Shown one piece after another: positions 1 through 6,489 of a stretch of DNA of 19,303 bases (positions are counted from its first letter, which is position 1; each line of letters begins with the position of its first letter). This stretch comes from JAASSS01 sp021767745 (GTDB lineage Bacteria; Pseudomonadota; Gammaproteobacteria; UBA5335). The notes beneath the pieces are model-generated. The model had not been told where the DNA came from. It ran no database searches and saw nothing but the letters and a program-made list of their open reading frames with translations. The position numbers and the translations under genes were made by a program. The stretch spans positions 1 through 19,303 of the forward strand of contig JAXHVN010000007.1 of assembly GCA_034189165.1 (NCBI GenBank). The letters are read 5' to 3'.

Positions 1-177
1 GCCGGCGCGGCGGCGGAGGAGGGGCTTACCCGAGAGTCCGGCGTGGAGGTGACGGTGGATCTGGCCGACGGTAGGACGCTGGCGGTGGTGCAGGATGATG
101 ACGTTGCCTTGGTGCCTGGTCAGCGGGTCCGCGTGGTGCGATCGGGGGCTGGATCGTATCGGGTCTATCCCTACTGA
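1..177 (+). CDS. SlyB-like outer-membrane lipoprotein, C-terminal end (partial)
   Basis: This is the last 58 codons of a gene that starts upstream of the window, read in frame 1 and ending with TGA at 175-177. The visible peptide holds the segments VEVTVDLADGRTLAVVQ and PGQRVRVVRSG. These resemble the C-terminal beta-rich part of SlyB/Pcp-type lipoproteins, which follows the glycine-zipper membrane segment; the start AGAAAEEG may be the tail of that zipper. The lipobox and most of the protein are outside the window, so the family call rests only on this tail. It lies 11 bases before the M61 peptidase gene on the same strand and could be co-transcribed with it. SlyB-type proteins sit in the outer membrane and are linked to envelope stress, but nothing here shows a specific role. 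Confidence 0.6.
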   Translation, partial: AGAAAEEGLTRESGVEVTVDLADGRTLAVVQDDDVALVPGQRVRVVRSGAGSYRVYPY

Positions 178-188
178 GACCGCCCGGC

Positions 189-1997
189 ATGGCTTCTCGC
201 GTTATCTCCATCCGCTTGCAGCTCTTGCCTCGGGCGAGAGCACTGGAGGTGCGCCTACGCCTCCCGGTCGGCAGGGCGTCCCATAGGGTCCGTTTCCCCG
301 CATGGACGCCCGGCAGCTACCTCGTGAGAGACTTCGCGAGGAACGTGACCCGCGCCCAGGGCGTGGTCGGGAATGGCCTCGCCCAGCTCTCCAAGGTCGA
401 CAAGCAAACATGGTTGATCGAGGGGGCAGCTGACGATGTCCCCATAGAGGCCATATTCCAGATCCATTGTGCGGATCCCTCCGTACGTGGCGCCTACGTC
501 GACGACCGTCGGGCGTTCGCCGAGGGCGCGGCGATCCTGCCGTGGGTCGAAGGCTGGGAGTCATCACCGCACGAGTTGGAGCTGGCGCCAGTCGATAATT
601 TTGGCTGGTGCGTCGAAACCAGCATGTCGTCTCTTAAGGTCAACGACTGGGGCTTCGGCACCTATAGAGAGCCCGACTATCTCTCCTTGATCGATCACCC
701 GCTGGTCTGGGGCGAATTGGATCGGCTGGGGTTCCGGTGTGGGGACCGCCCGCATCGAATCGTCTTGCACCGACCGCTAGAGGGGGACGGGAAGCGTCTT
801 GCTGCGGATGTAGGGCGGGTCTGCCGCACCCACCTCGGGCTATTCCATAACGATGCGCCCTTTCAATCCTACGCGTTCATGCTACGGCTGGCGGCCGAAG
901 GCTACGGCGGACTGGAGCATCGTGCTTCCAGTGCGCTGCTGGCGACCCGCGAGGCGATGCCGCGCCCGAGCGACAAGGGAGCGAGCGCGGCATACCGGCA
1001 GTTGCTTGGGTTGTTCAGTCATGAGTACTTCCACGCGTGGAACGTAAAAGCGATCGCCCCGGCCGGCCTCGGCGTCGATGCGCTCGCCGCCGAGATGCAC
1101 TTCACGCATCTCTGGGTCTTCGAGGGTGTCACCGCCTATTACGATGACCTTGCCTTGGTTCGCAGTGGGGTGATCCACTTCGACCATTATCTACAGGCGC
1201 TGGCCGAGACCATCACGCGTGTCTTCCGCGGGAACGGACGTCGACAGCAGACCCTGGCCGAGTCGAGCTATGACGCTTGGACGCGGTTCTATAAGCAGGA
1301 TGCGAACGCACCCAATGCGATCGTCAGCTACTACGCGAAGGGCGCGCTGGTGGCGCTCTCCCTCGACTTGCTGCTGCGAGAGCGAAGCGGCGGTGCGACT
1401 TCACTGGACGATGTGATGCGCGCGCTGTGGGTGAAGCACGGGCGTACCGGACTGCCCTTGGCCGAGGGTGATTTCGAGCGCGTGGCCGCCGATGTGGCAG
1501 ATGAATCGTTGGAGCAGTTCTTTAGTGATTACGTCTATGGCGTGGAGGATCCACCGCTGGCAGAGTTGCTGCGTTCCCATGGCATTGAGCTGCATTGGCG
1601 GCCGGCGCACGGGTATGGTGACGCGGGCGGCCGTGCCGACACAACGCCCTTCGCAGTGGATCTCGGCGGCCGGATAGAAGCCGCCGGCGCGGGTGTACGG
1701 GTGGCATTCGTCGCCGACGAGGGACCGTTGGCGCAGGCGGGTGTGATTCCGGGAGACGAAATCGTCGCTTGGCAGGGGCGTCGGCCGACGGTGGCCGGCC
1801 TCGAGCGCTTCCAGCGCGACGCAGCCCCGGGGGATCACGTGGAGCTGCATGTCGTTCGCGACGGGCTCGTCCAGCCCCGGACCCTGCGGCTAGAGGCCGC
1901 GGCCAAAACGACGGCATGGCTCCGGCCGGTGCCGCAGCCTGCCGTAGCCCAACAACAGCTGCAGTCTTGTTGGCTGGCGGACACCGCAGTTACATGA
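189..1997 (+). CDS. M61 family metallopeptidase with C-terminal PDZ domain
   Basis: The 602-residue product is a zinc peptidase of the M61 (glycyl aminopeptidase) family. The zinc motif HEYFH is at residues 278-282, followed by AWNVK as is typical of the family. The likely third ligand is E312 in the segment LWVFEGVTAYYDDL. Residues from about 495 to 575 form a PDZ domain (AFVADEGPLAQAGVIPGDEI), as in full-length M61 proteins of about 600 residues. The N-terminal beta-rich region (residues 1-170) includes the family-like segment RFPAWTPGSYLVRDFAR. I see no signal peptide, so a cytoplasmic location is likely. The start at 189 has only a poor ribosome binding site, but upstream space is limited by the preceding stop at 177. 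The stop overlaps the plsY start as ATGA (1994-1997), which suggests translational coupling. Confidence 0.93.
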   Translation: MASRVISIRLQLLPRARALEVRLRLPVGRASHRVRFPAWTPGSYLVRDFARNVTRAQGVVGNGLAQLSKVDKQTWLIEGAADDVPIEAIFQIHCADPSVRGAYVDDRRAFAEGAAILPWVEGWESSPHELELAPVDNFGWCVETSMSSLKVNDWGFGTYREPDYLSLIDHPLVWGELDRLGFRCGDRPHRIVLHRPLEGDGKRLAADVGRVCRTHLGLFHNDAPFQSYAFMLRLAAEGYGGLEHRASSALLATREAMPRPSDKGASAAYRQLLGLFSHEYFHAWNVKAIAPAGLGVDALAAEMHFTHLWVFEGVTAYYDDLALVRSGVIHFDHYLQALAETITRVFRGNGRRQQTLAESSYDAWTRFYKQDANAPNAIVSYYAKGALVALSLDLLLRERSGGATSLDDVMRALWVKHGRTGLPLAEGDFERVAADVADESLEQFFSDYVYGVEDPPLAELLRSHGIELHWRPAHGYGDAGGRADTTPFAVDLGGRIEAAGAGVRVAFVADEGPLAQAGVIPGDEIVAWQGRRPTVAGLERFQRDAAPGDHVELHVVRDGLVQPRTLRLEAAAKTTAWLRPVPQPAVAQQQLQSCWLADTAVT

Positions 1998-2629
1998 TCG
2001 TGCTGCTCGCTGATCTTCTGGTCAGCTATCTGATCGGCTCGCTCAGCGGTGCGCTGCTGCTAGGGCGGCTGCTCGGCAAGGACGTGCGGGCCGTTGGCAG
2101 CGGCAATGCGGGTGCCACCAACGCGCTGCGAGCAGGAGGGGCACGCTTCGCCATGGCAGTGTTGGCGGTGGACCTGTTGAAGGGGCTGCTCGCCGTGTCA
2201 GTCGTGCCCGCCATTGGCCAGACGTCGCTGGTCGCTACGGCCTGGCTCGAAGTGGCATGCGCCGCGGCTGTCGTCGCAGGTCACGTGTGGCCGGCGTTTT
2301 ACGGGTTCCGGGGTGGCAAGGGCGCCGCGACGATCACCGGCACGGCGCTCTGGATCCTGCCGGGCGCGGTGCCGTGGGTGGTTGGCTGCTGGATCCTCGG
2401 CATTGCGCTGAGCGGTTATGTCGGCGTATCCACCGTCGTCACGGCATTCATCGCGCCGCTGTATGTCCTGCAAACGCATCCTGAGGGGCTGACCTCTCCG
2501 CAGGGCGTGTTTGCCGCTGGCCTCGCGCTTTGCGTGTTGATGACCCATCGCGACAACCTCAGGCGCCTCTTCCGCGGCGAGGAGCACCGGTTCGATCGTT
2601 CCCGCCTGTGGCGACGCCGACCGCGTTGA
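1994..2629 (+). CDS. plsY: Acyl-phosphate:glycerol-3-phosphate acyltransferase PlsY
   Basis: This 211-residue integral membrane enzyme transfers an acyl group from acyl-phosphate to glycerol-3-phosphate, the first acylation step in phospholipid synthesis. All three family motifs are visible: GSGNAGATN at 35-43, GHVWPAFYGFRGGKGAAT at 96-113, and HRDNLRRLFRGEE starting at H185. The hydrophobic profile fits about five membrane segments and the length matches the family (about 200 residues). I chose the ATG at 1994 because it gives the canonical PlsY N-terminus (MIVLLADLLVSYLIGSLSGA) and forms an ATGA overlap with the upstream stop; the frame stays open further upstream, but that extension reads as a shadow of the peptidase gene. 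The stop TGA at 2627-2629 overlaps the birA start by one base. Confidence 0.96.
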   Translation: MIVLLADLLVSYLIGSLSGALLLGRLLGKDVRAVGSGNAGATNALRAGGARFAMAVLAVDLLKGLLAVSVVPAIGQTSLVATAWLEVACAAAVVAGHVWPAFYGFRGGKGAATITGTALWILPGAVPWVVGCWILGIALSGYVGVSTVVTAFIAPLYVLQTHPEGLTSPQGVFAAGLALCVLMTHRDNLRRLFRGEEHRFDRSRLWRRRPR

Positions 2630-3585
2630 TGGAGCTGCATGCCCGCCCGCCGGTGTTGGCCGCACTGGACGGCGGGCAGTGGGTCTCGGGCGACATGCTC
2701 GCGGCCCGCACTGGTGTGACGAGAGCTGCAATCTGGAAGCAGATCAACCACCTGCGGGCGGCCGGTTTGGCGGTGGAAGCACAGTCGGGCCGTGGCTATC
2801 GCTTGCGTCGCCCGGTCCGGCTGCTGGATGCTGCGGCTATCGCGGCGGCTGCCGATGCCGGCGAGGTCGAGGTCGACGTCCTCTGGGAGGTCGTATCCAC
2901 GAGCACGCTGCTGCTGCAACACGCCGCGCCCATGCCGTGCTGCCGGGCTGTGCTGGCCGAATGCCAGCGGGGCGGACGGGGGCGCCGAGGCCGGCAATGG
3001 CATTCGCCATGCGCCGCCCACATCTATCTCTCCATGGCTTGGGATCTGCCGACTGCGCCGGCAAACTTTTCGGCATGGCCGCTGGCCGCCGGCGTTGCCG
3101 TCGCCGAAGCGCTGGAAGGCGCAACGGGCGCGGCGCTGCAGCTGAAGTGGCCGAACGACCTGGTGTGGCAGGGGCGCAAGCTCGCCGGATTGCTGCTGGA
3201 GAGCCGCTGGGAGCATAACGGCGGGTGCCGGTTGGTGCTGGGGGTGGGGGTCAATGTGGACGCCGCGGCGTTGGCCGGCGTGGATCAGCCCGTCGTGAGC
3301 CTGGAGGAGATCATGGGCGTACTGCCGGATCGCAATGTCGTGGCCGGGCGTCTGATCGCCGGCCTGCTCGACGCCTTTCGTAGCTTCCAGCATGATGCGG
3401 CGGCGTGGCGCGAGCCCTGGTGGCACCGCGATCTGCTCCGCGGTCAGCAGGTGCTGATCTCGCAGGAGCAGGCCGAGCTGCGCGGGACAGCGGTTGGCGT
3501 GGCGGCCGATGGCGCCTTGGAGGTTCAGACGGACGAGGGATGCCGACAGGTGCGGGCCGGCGAGGTCTCGGTACGGATGGCATGA
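2629..3585 (+). CDS. birA: Bifunctional biotin ligase / biotin operon repressor BirA
   Basis: The 318-residue product attaches biotin to the biotin carboxyl carrier protein and, because it keeps the DNA-binding domain, may also repress biotin synthesis genes. Residues about 1-60 form a winged helix-turn-helix (LAARTGVTRAAIWKQINHLR), followed by the wing-like segment SGRGYRL. The catalytic domain contains the biotinyl-AMP loop GRGRRGRQW at 116-124 and the motif KWPNDLVWQGRKLAG at 173-187, in which K184 matches the conserved catalytic-site lysine. A C-terminal SH3-like domain is present at about 270-318. I chose the start at 2629 because it overlaps the plsY stop (TGATG) and gives the normal N-terminus. 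The stop overlaps the coaX start as ATGA. Confidence 0.96.
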   Translation: MELHARPPVLAALDGGQWVSGDMLAARTGVTRAAIWKQINHLRAAGLAVEAQSGRGYRLRRPVRLLDAAAIAAAADAGEVEVDVLWEVVSTSTLLLQHAAPMPCCRAVLAECQRGGRGRRGRQWHSPCAAHIYLSMAWDLPTAPANFSAWPLAAGVAVAEALEGATGAALQLKWPNDLVWQGRKLAGLLLESRWEHNGGCRLVLGVGVNVDAAALAGVDQPVVSLEEIMGVLPDRNVVAGRLIAGLLDAFRSFQHDAAAWREPWWHRDLLRGQQVLISQEQAELRGTAVGVAADGALEVQTDEGCRQVRAGEVSVRMA

Positions 3586-4325
3586 ACCGTCTGTTGCTGG
3601 ACCTCGGTAACAGCCGCCTCAAGTGGCGCTTCTGTGAGCAGCGCTCTGCTGGCCCGATGCGGGCGCAGGCATGGCCGGCCGACGCCCGGATCGAGCTCCC
3701 GATCGCGGTTGCGCCGCACGTGGCGGTGGGCGTCAGTGTGGCGGGAAGGGCCGCCCGTACTACGCTCGAGCGTCTGCTGCGCAGCACCTTCCCGGAGTTA
3801 CCCGCGCCGCACTGGCTTCGCCCAAGCGAGCATTGGGGTACGCTGCGCTGCGGCTATCACGAGCCAGCCCTGTTGGGGCCGGATCGTTGGGCCGCGCTGG
3901 TGGGGGCGCATGCGCTGCTCGCTCGGGGGCCATATGCCGTGCTGAGTATCGGGACGGCCATCACGCTCGACCTGGTCGATGCGACCGGCCGGCATATCTC
4001 CGGTGGCATCGCGCCCGGGCGCAGGCTGTTGCGGCTGGCGCTGCGTGAGGCAACCGGCGGGATCGGTGCGGCCGAAGACCATGCCTGCCGGCGCCGCGCC
4101 GCGGGACCGGTGGACACGGCAGCCGCGGTGGCGGCCGGCGTCGACGCCGCGCTGCACGGCACCTGCGCGCGCTTCGCGCAGATCGCCTCTCACCGGTTGG
4201 GGCCGGAGGCGCCACTGCTGGTGACCGGCGGGGGCGCTGCCGCCTGGGCGCCTCTGCTGGGTGGCCGGGCGATCGACGACCTGGTGCTGCAGGGGGTGGC
4301 GCGGCTGCACGACGGTCAGCCCTGA
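3582..4325 (+). CDS. coaX: Type III pantothenate kinase CoaX
   Basis: The 247-residue cytoplasmic enzyme phosphorylates pantothenate, the first step of coenzyme A synthesis. The N-terminal phosphate-binding motif DLGNSRLKW starts at D7. GPDRW at 99-103 carries the catalytic aspartate D101. The segment IGTAITLDLVDATGRHISGG (from about I123) is the second characteristic ASKHA-fold motif, and VTGGGAAAW near the C terminus completes the nucleotide site. The length matches the family (about 245-260). The start is fixed by an ATGA overlap with birA at 3582-3585. The neighbourhood birA-coaX followed by tRNA-Thr matches the gammaproteobacterial arrangement birA-coaA/coaX-thrU. The gene is the last of the M61-plsY-birA-coaX run; no clear intrinsic terminator is seen after its stop. 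Confidence 0.95.
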   Translation: MNRLLLDLGNSRLKWRFCEQRSAGPMRAQAWPADARIELPIAVAPHVAVGVSVAGRAARTTLERLLRSTFPELPAPHWLRPSEHWGTLRCGYHEPALLGPDRWAALVGAHALLARGPYAVLSIGTAITLDLVDATGRHISGGIAPGRRLLRLALREATGGIGAAEDHACRRRAAGPVDTAAAVAAGVDAALHGTCARFAQIASHRLGPEAPLLVTGGGAAAWAPLLGGRAIDDLVLQGVARLHDGQP

Positions 4326-4489
4326 CCGCGAACGCGTGATCTCGATTCGCAGCGCCAGGCGGCAGCAGGCCGTTCAGGTCATCCGCCATGGCGCCAGGTC
4401 GAACGCCGTGGAGTTGCAAGGTCTGCTGGCAGGCGCTGCGTCCATGGTCGGGGCGGTGGGAGGGTGGCGCCTGATGACGACGGCGGGAC
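4326..4489. other. Intergenic spacer after coaX
   Basis: I see no convincing gene here. A small forward frame running through the end of coaX to 4515 has no family resemblance and no ribosome binding site. The SPOR-domain gene that follows coaX in Pseudomonas is absent. I found no hairpin followed by a T-run. Confidence 0.5.
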
Positions 4490-4518
4490 TTGGCGCCGCA
4501 GCGCCTGCCCCCTAGAAT
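4490..4518 (+). promoter_or_regulatory. Sigma-70-type promoter of tRNA-Thr
   Basis: A -35 box TTGGCG at 4490-4495 and a -10 box TAGAAT at 4513-4518 are separated by exactly 17 bases. The -10 differs from consensus at one position. The mature tRNA begins at 4527, so transcription would start at or a few bases before its 5' end. The GC-rich discriminator between the -10 and the tRNA is typical of stringently controlled stable RNA promoters. Confidence 0.65.
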
Positions 4519-4526
4519 GGCCCTGC

Positions 4527-4602
4527 GCTGGCGTAGCTCAGTCGGTAGAGCAGCTGATTTGTAATCAGCAGGTCGCGGGTTCGACTCCTGTCGCCAGCTC
4601 CG
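4527..4602 (+). tRNA. thrU: tRNA-Thr(UGU)
   Basis: The sequence folds into a complete cloverleaf. The acceptor stem is GCTGGCG (4527-4533) with CGCCAGC (4592-4598). The anticodon stem GCTGA/TCAGC (4553-4557/4565-4569) encloses the loop TTTGTAA, giving anticodon TGT at 4560-4562, which reads ACA. The T arm is GCGGG-TTCGACT-CCTGT, with two G-T wobble pairs. The discriminator base is T4599, followed by CCG rather than CCA, so the terminal A is not encoded and would have to be added after transcription. The gene follows coaX as thrU follows birA-coaA in E. coli, but the tyrU-glyT-thrT-tufB genes expected next are absent. Confidence 0.97.
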
Positions 4603-4642
4603 ATGCGACGCCTCGAAGTCTGGTACACTTGGGCGCTTGACC

Positions 4643-4656
4643 TGAACGGTCGTTCA
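4643..4656. promoter_or_regulatory. 14-base perfect inverted repeat upstream of amoA-like gene (candidate operator)
   Basis: TGAACG-GT-CGTTCA is a perfect 6+2+6 dyad lying about 137 bases before the monooxygenase start codon. A second, overlapping pairing CTTGA (4636-4640) with TCAAG (4654-4658) surrounds it. No T-run follows, so it is a poor terminator for the tRNA. The size and TG...CA ends resemble operators of TetR-family regulators, but no regulator is identified and the function is inferred. Confidence 0.4.
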
Positions 4657-4792
4657 AGGCGGGCGCGGCCGAAACCGGCTGCAGGCACCATAACAACAAT
4701 AAGAAGGGCAGACCCATTCTTCTCGTGCGACACAAAGCCGCAGCCGCGTGCCGGTGGAGTCGTGCGTTGTCGTCGATTAAGAGGAAGTAGTC
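4657..4792 (+). promoter_or_regulatory. Leader of the monooxygenase gene with strong ribosome binding site
   Basis: I see no convincing sigma-70 promoter with correct spacing here. A TACACT hexamer preceded by TG at 4621-4629 is the nearest -10-like element but lacks a -35. The leader contains an A-rich tract around 4690-4708. A good ribosome binding site, AAGAGGAAG at 4779-4787, stands five bases before the ATG at 4793 and fixes that start. Confidence 0.45.
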
Positions 4793-5253
4793 ATGAGTTC
4801 AGTTCCAGGATATGGGGAGGATGCGGGGCAGGAAGATCGCATACCCCGCGGCTCGGCAATCCGTACGCGCGAAGAGCAGCTGAAGGCGTGGCGCAACATC
4901 GACATCATGTTGCTGCCCATCTTCACGATTCTGCTCGGCGGGATCATCGTGTTCCTGATTTCGCTCACCGTTGGCGACTGGGACTATTGGCAGGACTGGC
5001 GCGACCGGCGTTGGTGGCCGCTGGTGACGCCGTTTTCGCTCATGATTCCGATCGGCATCTTCAGCTACTACTTCTGGGAGCGCTTCCGTCTGCCGATCGG
5101 CGCCACCGCCATCATGCTGGGCTACATGTTCGGCGTCTGGGTAAGCCGATACATGAACTTCCACGTGTTCGCCGGCTTCCCGATGAACTTCACCTCGCCC
5201 TCGACCTTCATCGGCATGGCCATCCTGCTGGACGCCACGCTGTTGCTGGGGCG
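4793..5253 (+). CDS. amoA/pmoA: Copper membrane monooxygenase subunit A (AmoA/PmoA family), N-terminal part, cut by gap
   Basis: This is the first 153 residues of a CuMMO subunit A, an integral membrane subunit of the enzyme family that oxidises ammonia, methane or short hydrocarbons. The family signature is clear: GDWDYWQDWRDRRWWPLVTP at 61-80, WERFRLPIGAT at 95-105, and RYMNF...GFPMNFTSPSTF at 119-139. At least three membrane segments are visible (about 38-58, 77-95 and 138-153). The usual GDWDFW motif is GDWDYW here. The protein is normally about 250 residues, so about 95-110 residues lie in the following gap. The N-terminus is about 20 residues longer than that of Methylococcus PmoA and rich in charged residues. 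The reading frame appears to run through the gap into the next gene, but that is an artefact of the 100-base filler. Substrate cannot be read from the sequence. Confidence 0.92.
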
Positions 5254-5353
5254 NNNNNNNNNNNNNNNNNNNNNNNNNNNNNNNNNNNNNNNNNNNNNNN
5301 NNNNNNNNNNNNNNNNNNNNNNNNNNNNNNNNNNNNNNNNNNNNNNNNNNNNN
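5254..5353. other. Assembly gap of 100 N inside the amoA-amoB region
   Basis: The run of exactly 100 N is a placeholder. The left flank is AmoA/PmoA around residue 153 and the right flank is AmoB/PmoB near residue 60 of a typical protein. The missing DNA should therefore include about 300 bases of amoA, any spacer, and about 180 bases of amoB, i.e. several hundred bases at least. An additional gene in the gap cannot be excluded. Confidence 0.95.
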
Positions 5354-6427
5354 GCCGTGAACGAGGTCCTCACCATCACCGGCAAGTTCATGCCCTCCGA
5401 GTGGTGGCCAGAGCACATCGCGTCGATCGAGGACGCCTCCTTCCTCAACATCGGTGTGCCAGGTCCGGTCTTCGTGCGCGTCGATTCGCGCGTCAATGGC
5501 GTGCCGATGATCCGGTCGACCCGCTTCGAGCTGGGCCGGGTCTATGAGTACGAGATCAAGCTGAAGGGTCGTACGCCGGGCCGTTACCACGCCCATCCGG
5601 TGATCAGCGTGGAAGGCGCAGGTCCTGTGATCGGGCCGGCGCTTTGGGTCGAGGTGACCGGCGATCAGGCTGATTTCGAGCACACGATCACAACGCTGAC
5701 CGGCGAAACCCTCAACACCGAGACGGTGGCCATGGGCACCATCGTCGGCTGGAACCTCCTGTGGTTCGTGATCGGTATCGCCTGGGTCGGCTGGTGGTTC
5801 CGCAAGTTGCCGGTGATCATGCCGCGCTATATCCGGGTGCAGCAGCTCGGCGTGGATGCCAATCGGTTGATCACGATCCCGGACATGATCGTCTCGTTCC
5901 TGTTCCTGACCGGAACGCTGCTGGTCATCGCGGTCGGCTTCCTGTGGACGCAGTCGAATTATCCGATCACCACGCCGTTGCAGACCGGCAAGGTCGAAGT
6001 CGAGCCGCTGCCCGAGCCCCCGCCGGCGGTCGAGATCGCCATCGACGAGGCGACCTATCGCATCCCGGGGCGGAGCTTCCAGATGGAGGTGACGATCACG
6101 AACAACACCGACAGCGCGCTGCGCATCGGTGAGTTCATGACGGCGAACATCCGCTTCATCAATCCCAAGGTGCTCGATGTGCAACCGCAGGATGAGGACG
6201 ACCTGGTGGCGCCGAACGGTCTGATCGTCGATGCGCCCCCCATCGAACCCGGCGAGACGCGCACCGTCTCGGTGTTCGCCGAGGATGCGCTGTGGGAGAC
6301 CTACCGGCTGACCAGCCTGATCTACGAGCCGGACAGCCGTTTCGCGGGACTGCTGTTCCTCTATGATGAGGAAGGCAATCGGTACTTCCAGGAGATCGGC
6401 GCGCCCATGATCCCGACGTTCGTCTAA
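5354..6427 (+). CDS. amoB/pmoB: Copper membrane monooxygenase subunit B (AmoB/PmoB family), missing its N-terminus
   Basis: The visible 357 residues correspond to most of a PmoB/AmoB protein (normally about 410-420 residues). The first cupredoxin-like domain is present from its strand VNEVLTITGKF, with DASFLNIGVPGPVFVR and the copper-binding pair HAH at fragment residues 79 and 81 (5588-5596), which match His137/His139 of Methylococcus PmoB. Two membrane segments follow (GWNLLWFVIGIAWVGWWF and IVSFLFLTGTLLVIAVGFLW), then the conserved NYPITTPLQTG and the second periplasmic cupredoxin-like domain ending DSRFAGLLFLYD...PMIPTFV. The N-terminal copper histidine and the signal peptide are in the gap. 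The stop at 6425-6427 is followed by a strong terminator hairpin. The gene must be in the same operon as the subunit A gene. Confidence 0.94.
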   Translation, partial: AVNEVLTITGKFMPSEWWPEHIASIEDASFLNIGVPGPVFVRVDSRVNGVPMIRSTRFELGRVYEYEIKLKGRTPGRYHAHPVISVEGAGPVIGPALWVEVTGDQADFEHTITTLTGETLNTETVAMGTIVGWNLLWFVIGIAWVGWWFRKLPVIMPRYIRVQQLGVDANRLITIPDMIVSFLFLTGTLLVIAVGFLWTQSNYPITTPLQTGKVEVEPLPEPPPAVEIAIDEATYRIPGRSFQMEVTITNNTDSALRIGEFMTANIRFINPKVLDVQPQDEDDLVAPNGLIVDAPPIEPGETRTVSVFAEDALWETYRLTSLIYEPDSRFAGLLFLYDEEGNRYFQEIGAPMIPTFV

Positions 6428-6443
6428 CGCCGGGTGCCGCTCT

Positions 6444-6487
6444 GAGCCTCGATGGCGACAGGTTCGCCATCGGGGCTCTTCTTATTT
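6444..6487 (+). terminator. Rho-independent terminator after the amoB-like gene
   Basis: The arms GAGCCTCGATGGCGA (6444-6458) and TCGCCATCGGGGCTC (6464-6478) form a 15-pair stem with a single T-G wobble and a five-base loop CAGGT. The T-rich tail TTCTTATTT (6479-6487) follows directly. The next gene starts at 6490 on the same strand, so this is either a full stop or a leaky attenuator separating the monooxygenase genes from the accessory genes. Read-through of a terminator after amoB has been described in ammonia oxidisers. Confidence 0.88.
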
Positions 6488-6489
6488 CG

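Noticed and set aside
4261..4515. Small 84-codon forward frame after coaX
   Set aside because: It starts inside coaX in another frame, lacks a ribosome binding site and shows no family resemblance.
4621..4629. TGGTACACT as extended -10 promoter for the monooxygenase
   Set aside because: There is no -35 at a suitable distance and the upstream position falls in the tRNA 3' end; kept only as a weak possibility.
4637..4665. TTGACC as a -35 box for a promoter overlapping the dyad
   Set aside because: The bases 17 downstream are GC-rich and do not resemble a -10 element.
4793..6427. Single 544-residue protein spanning the N run
   Set aside because: The left part matches subunit A and the right part subunit B of the same enzyme family; the frame continuity depends on a 100-base filler.
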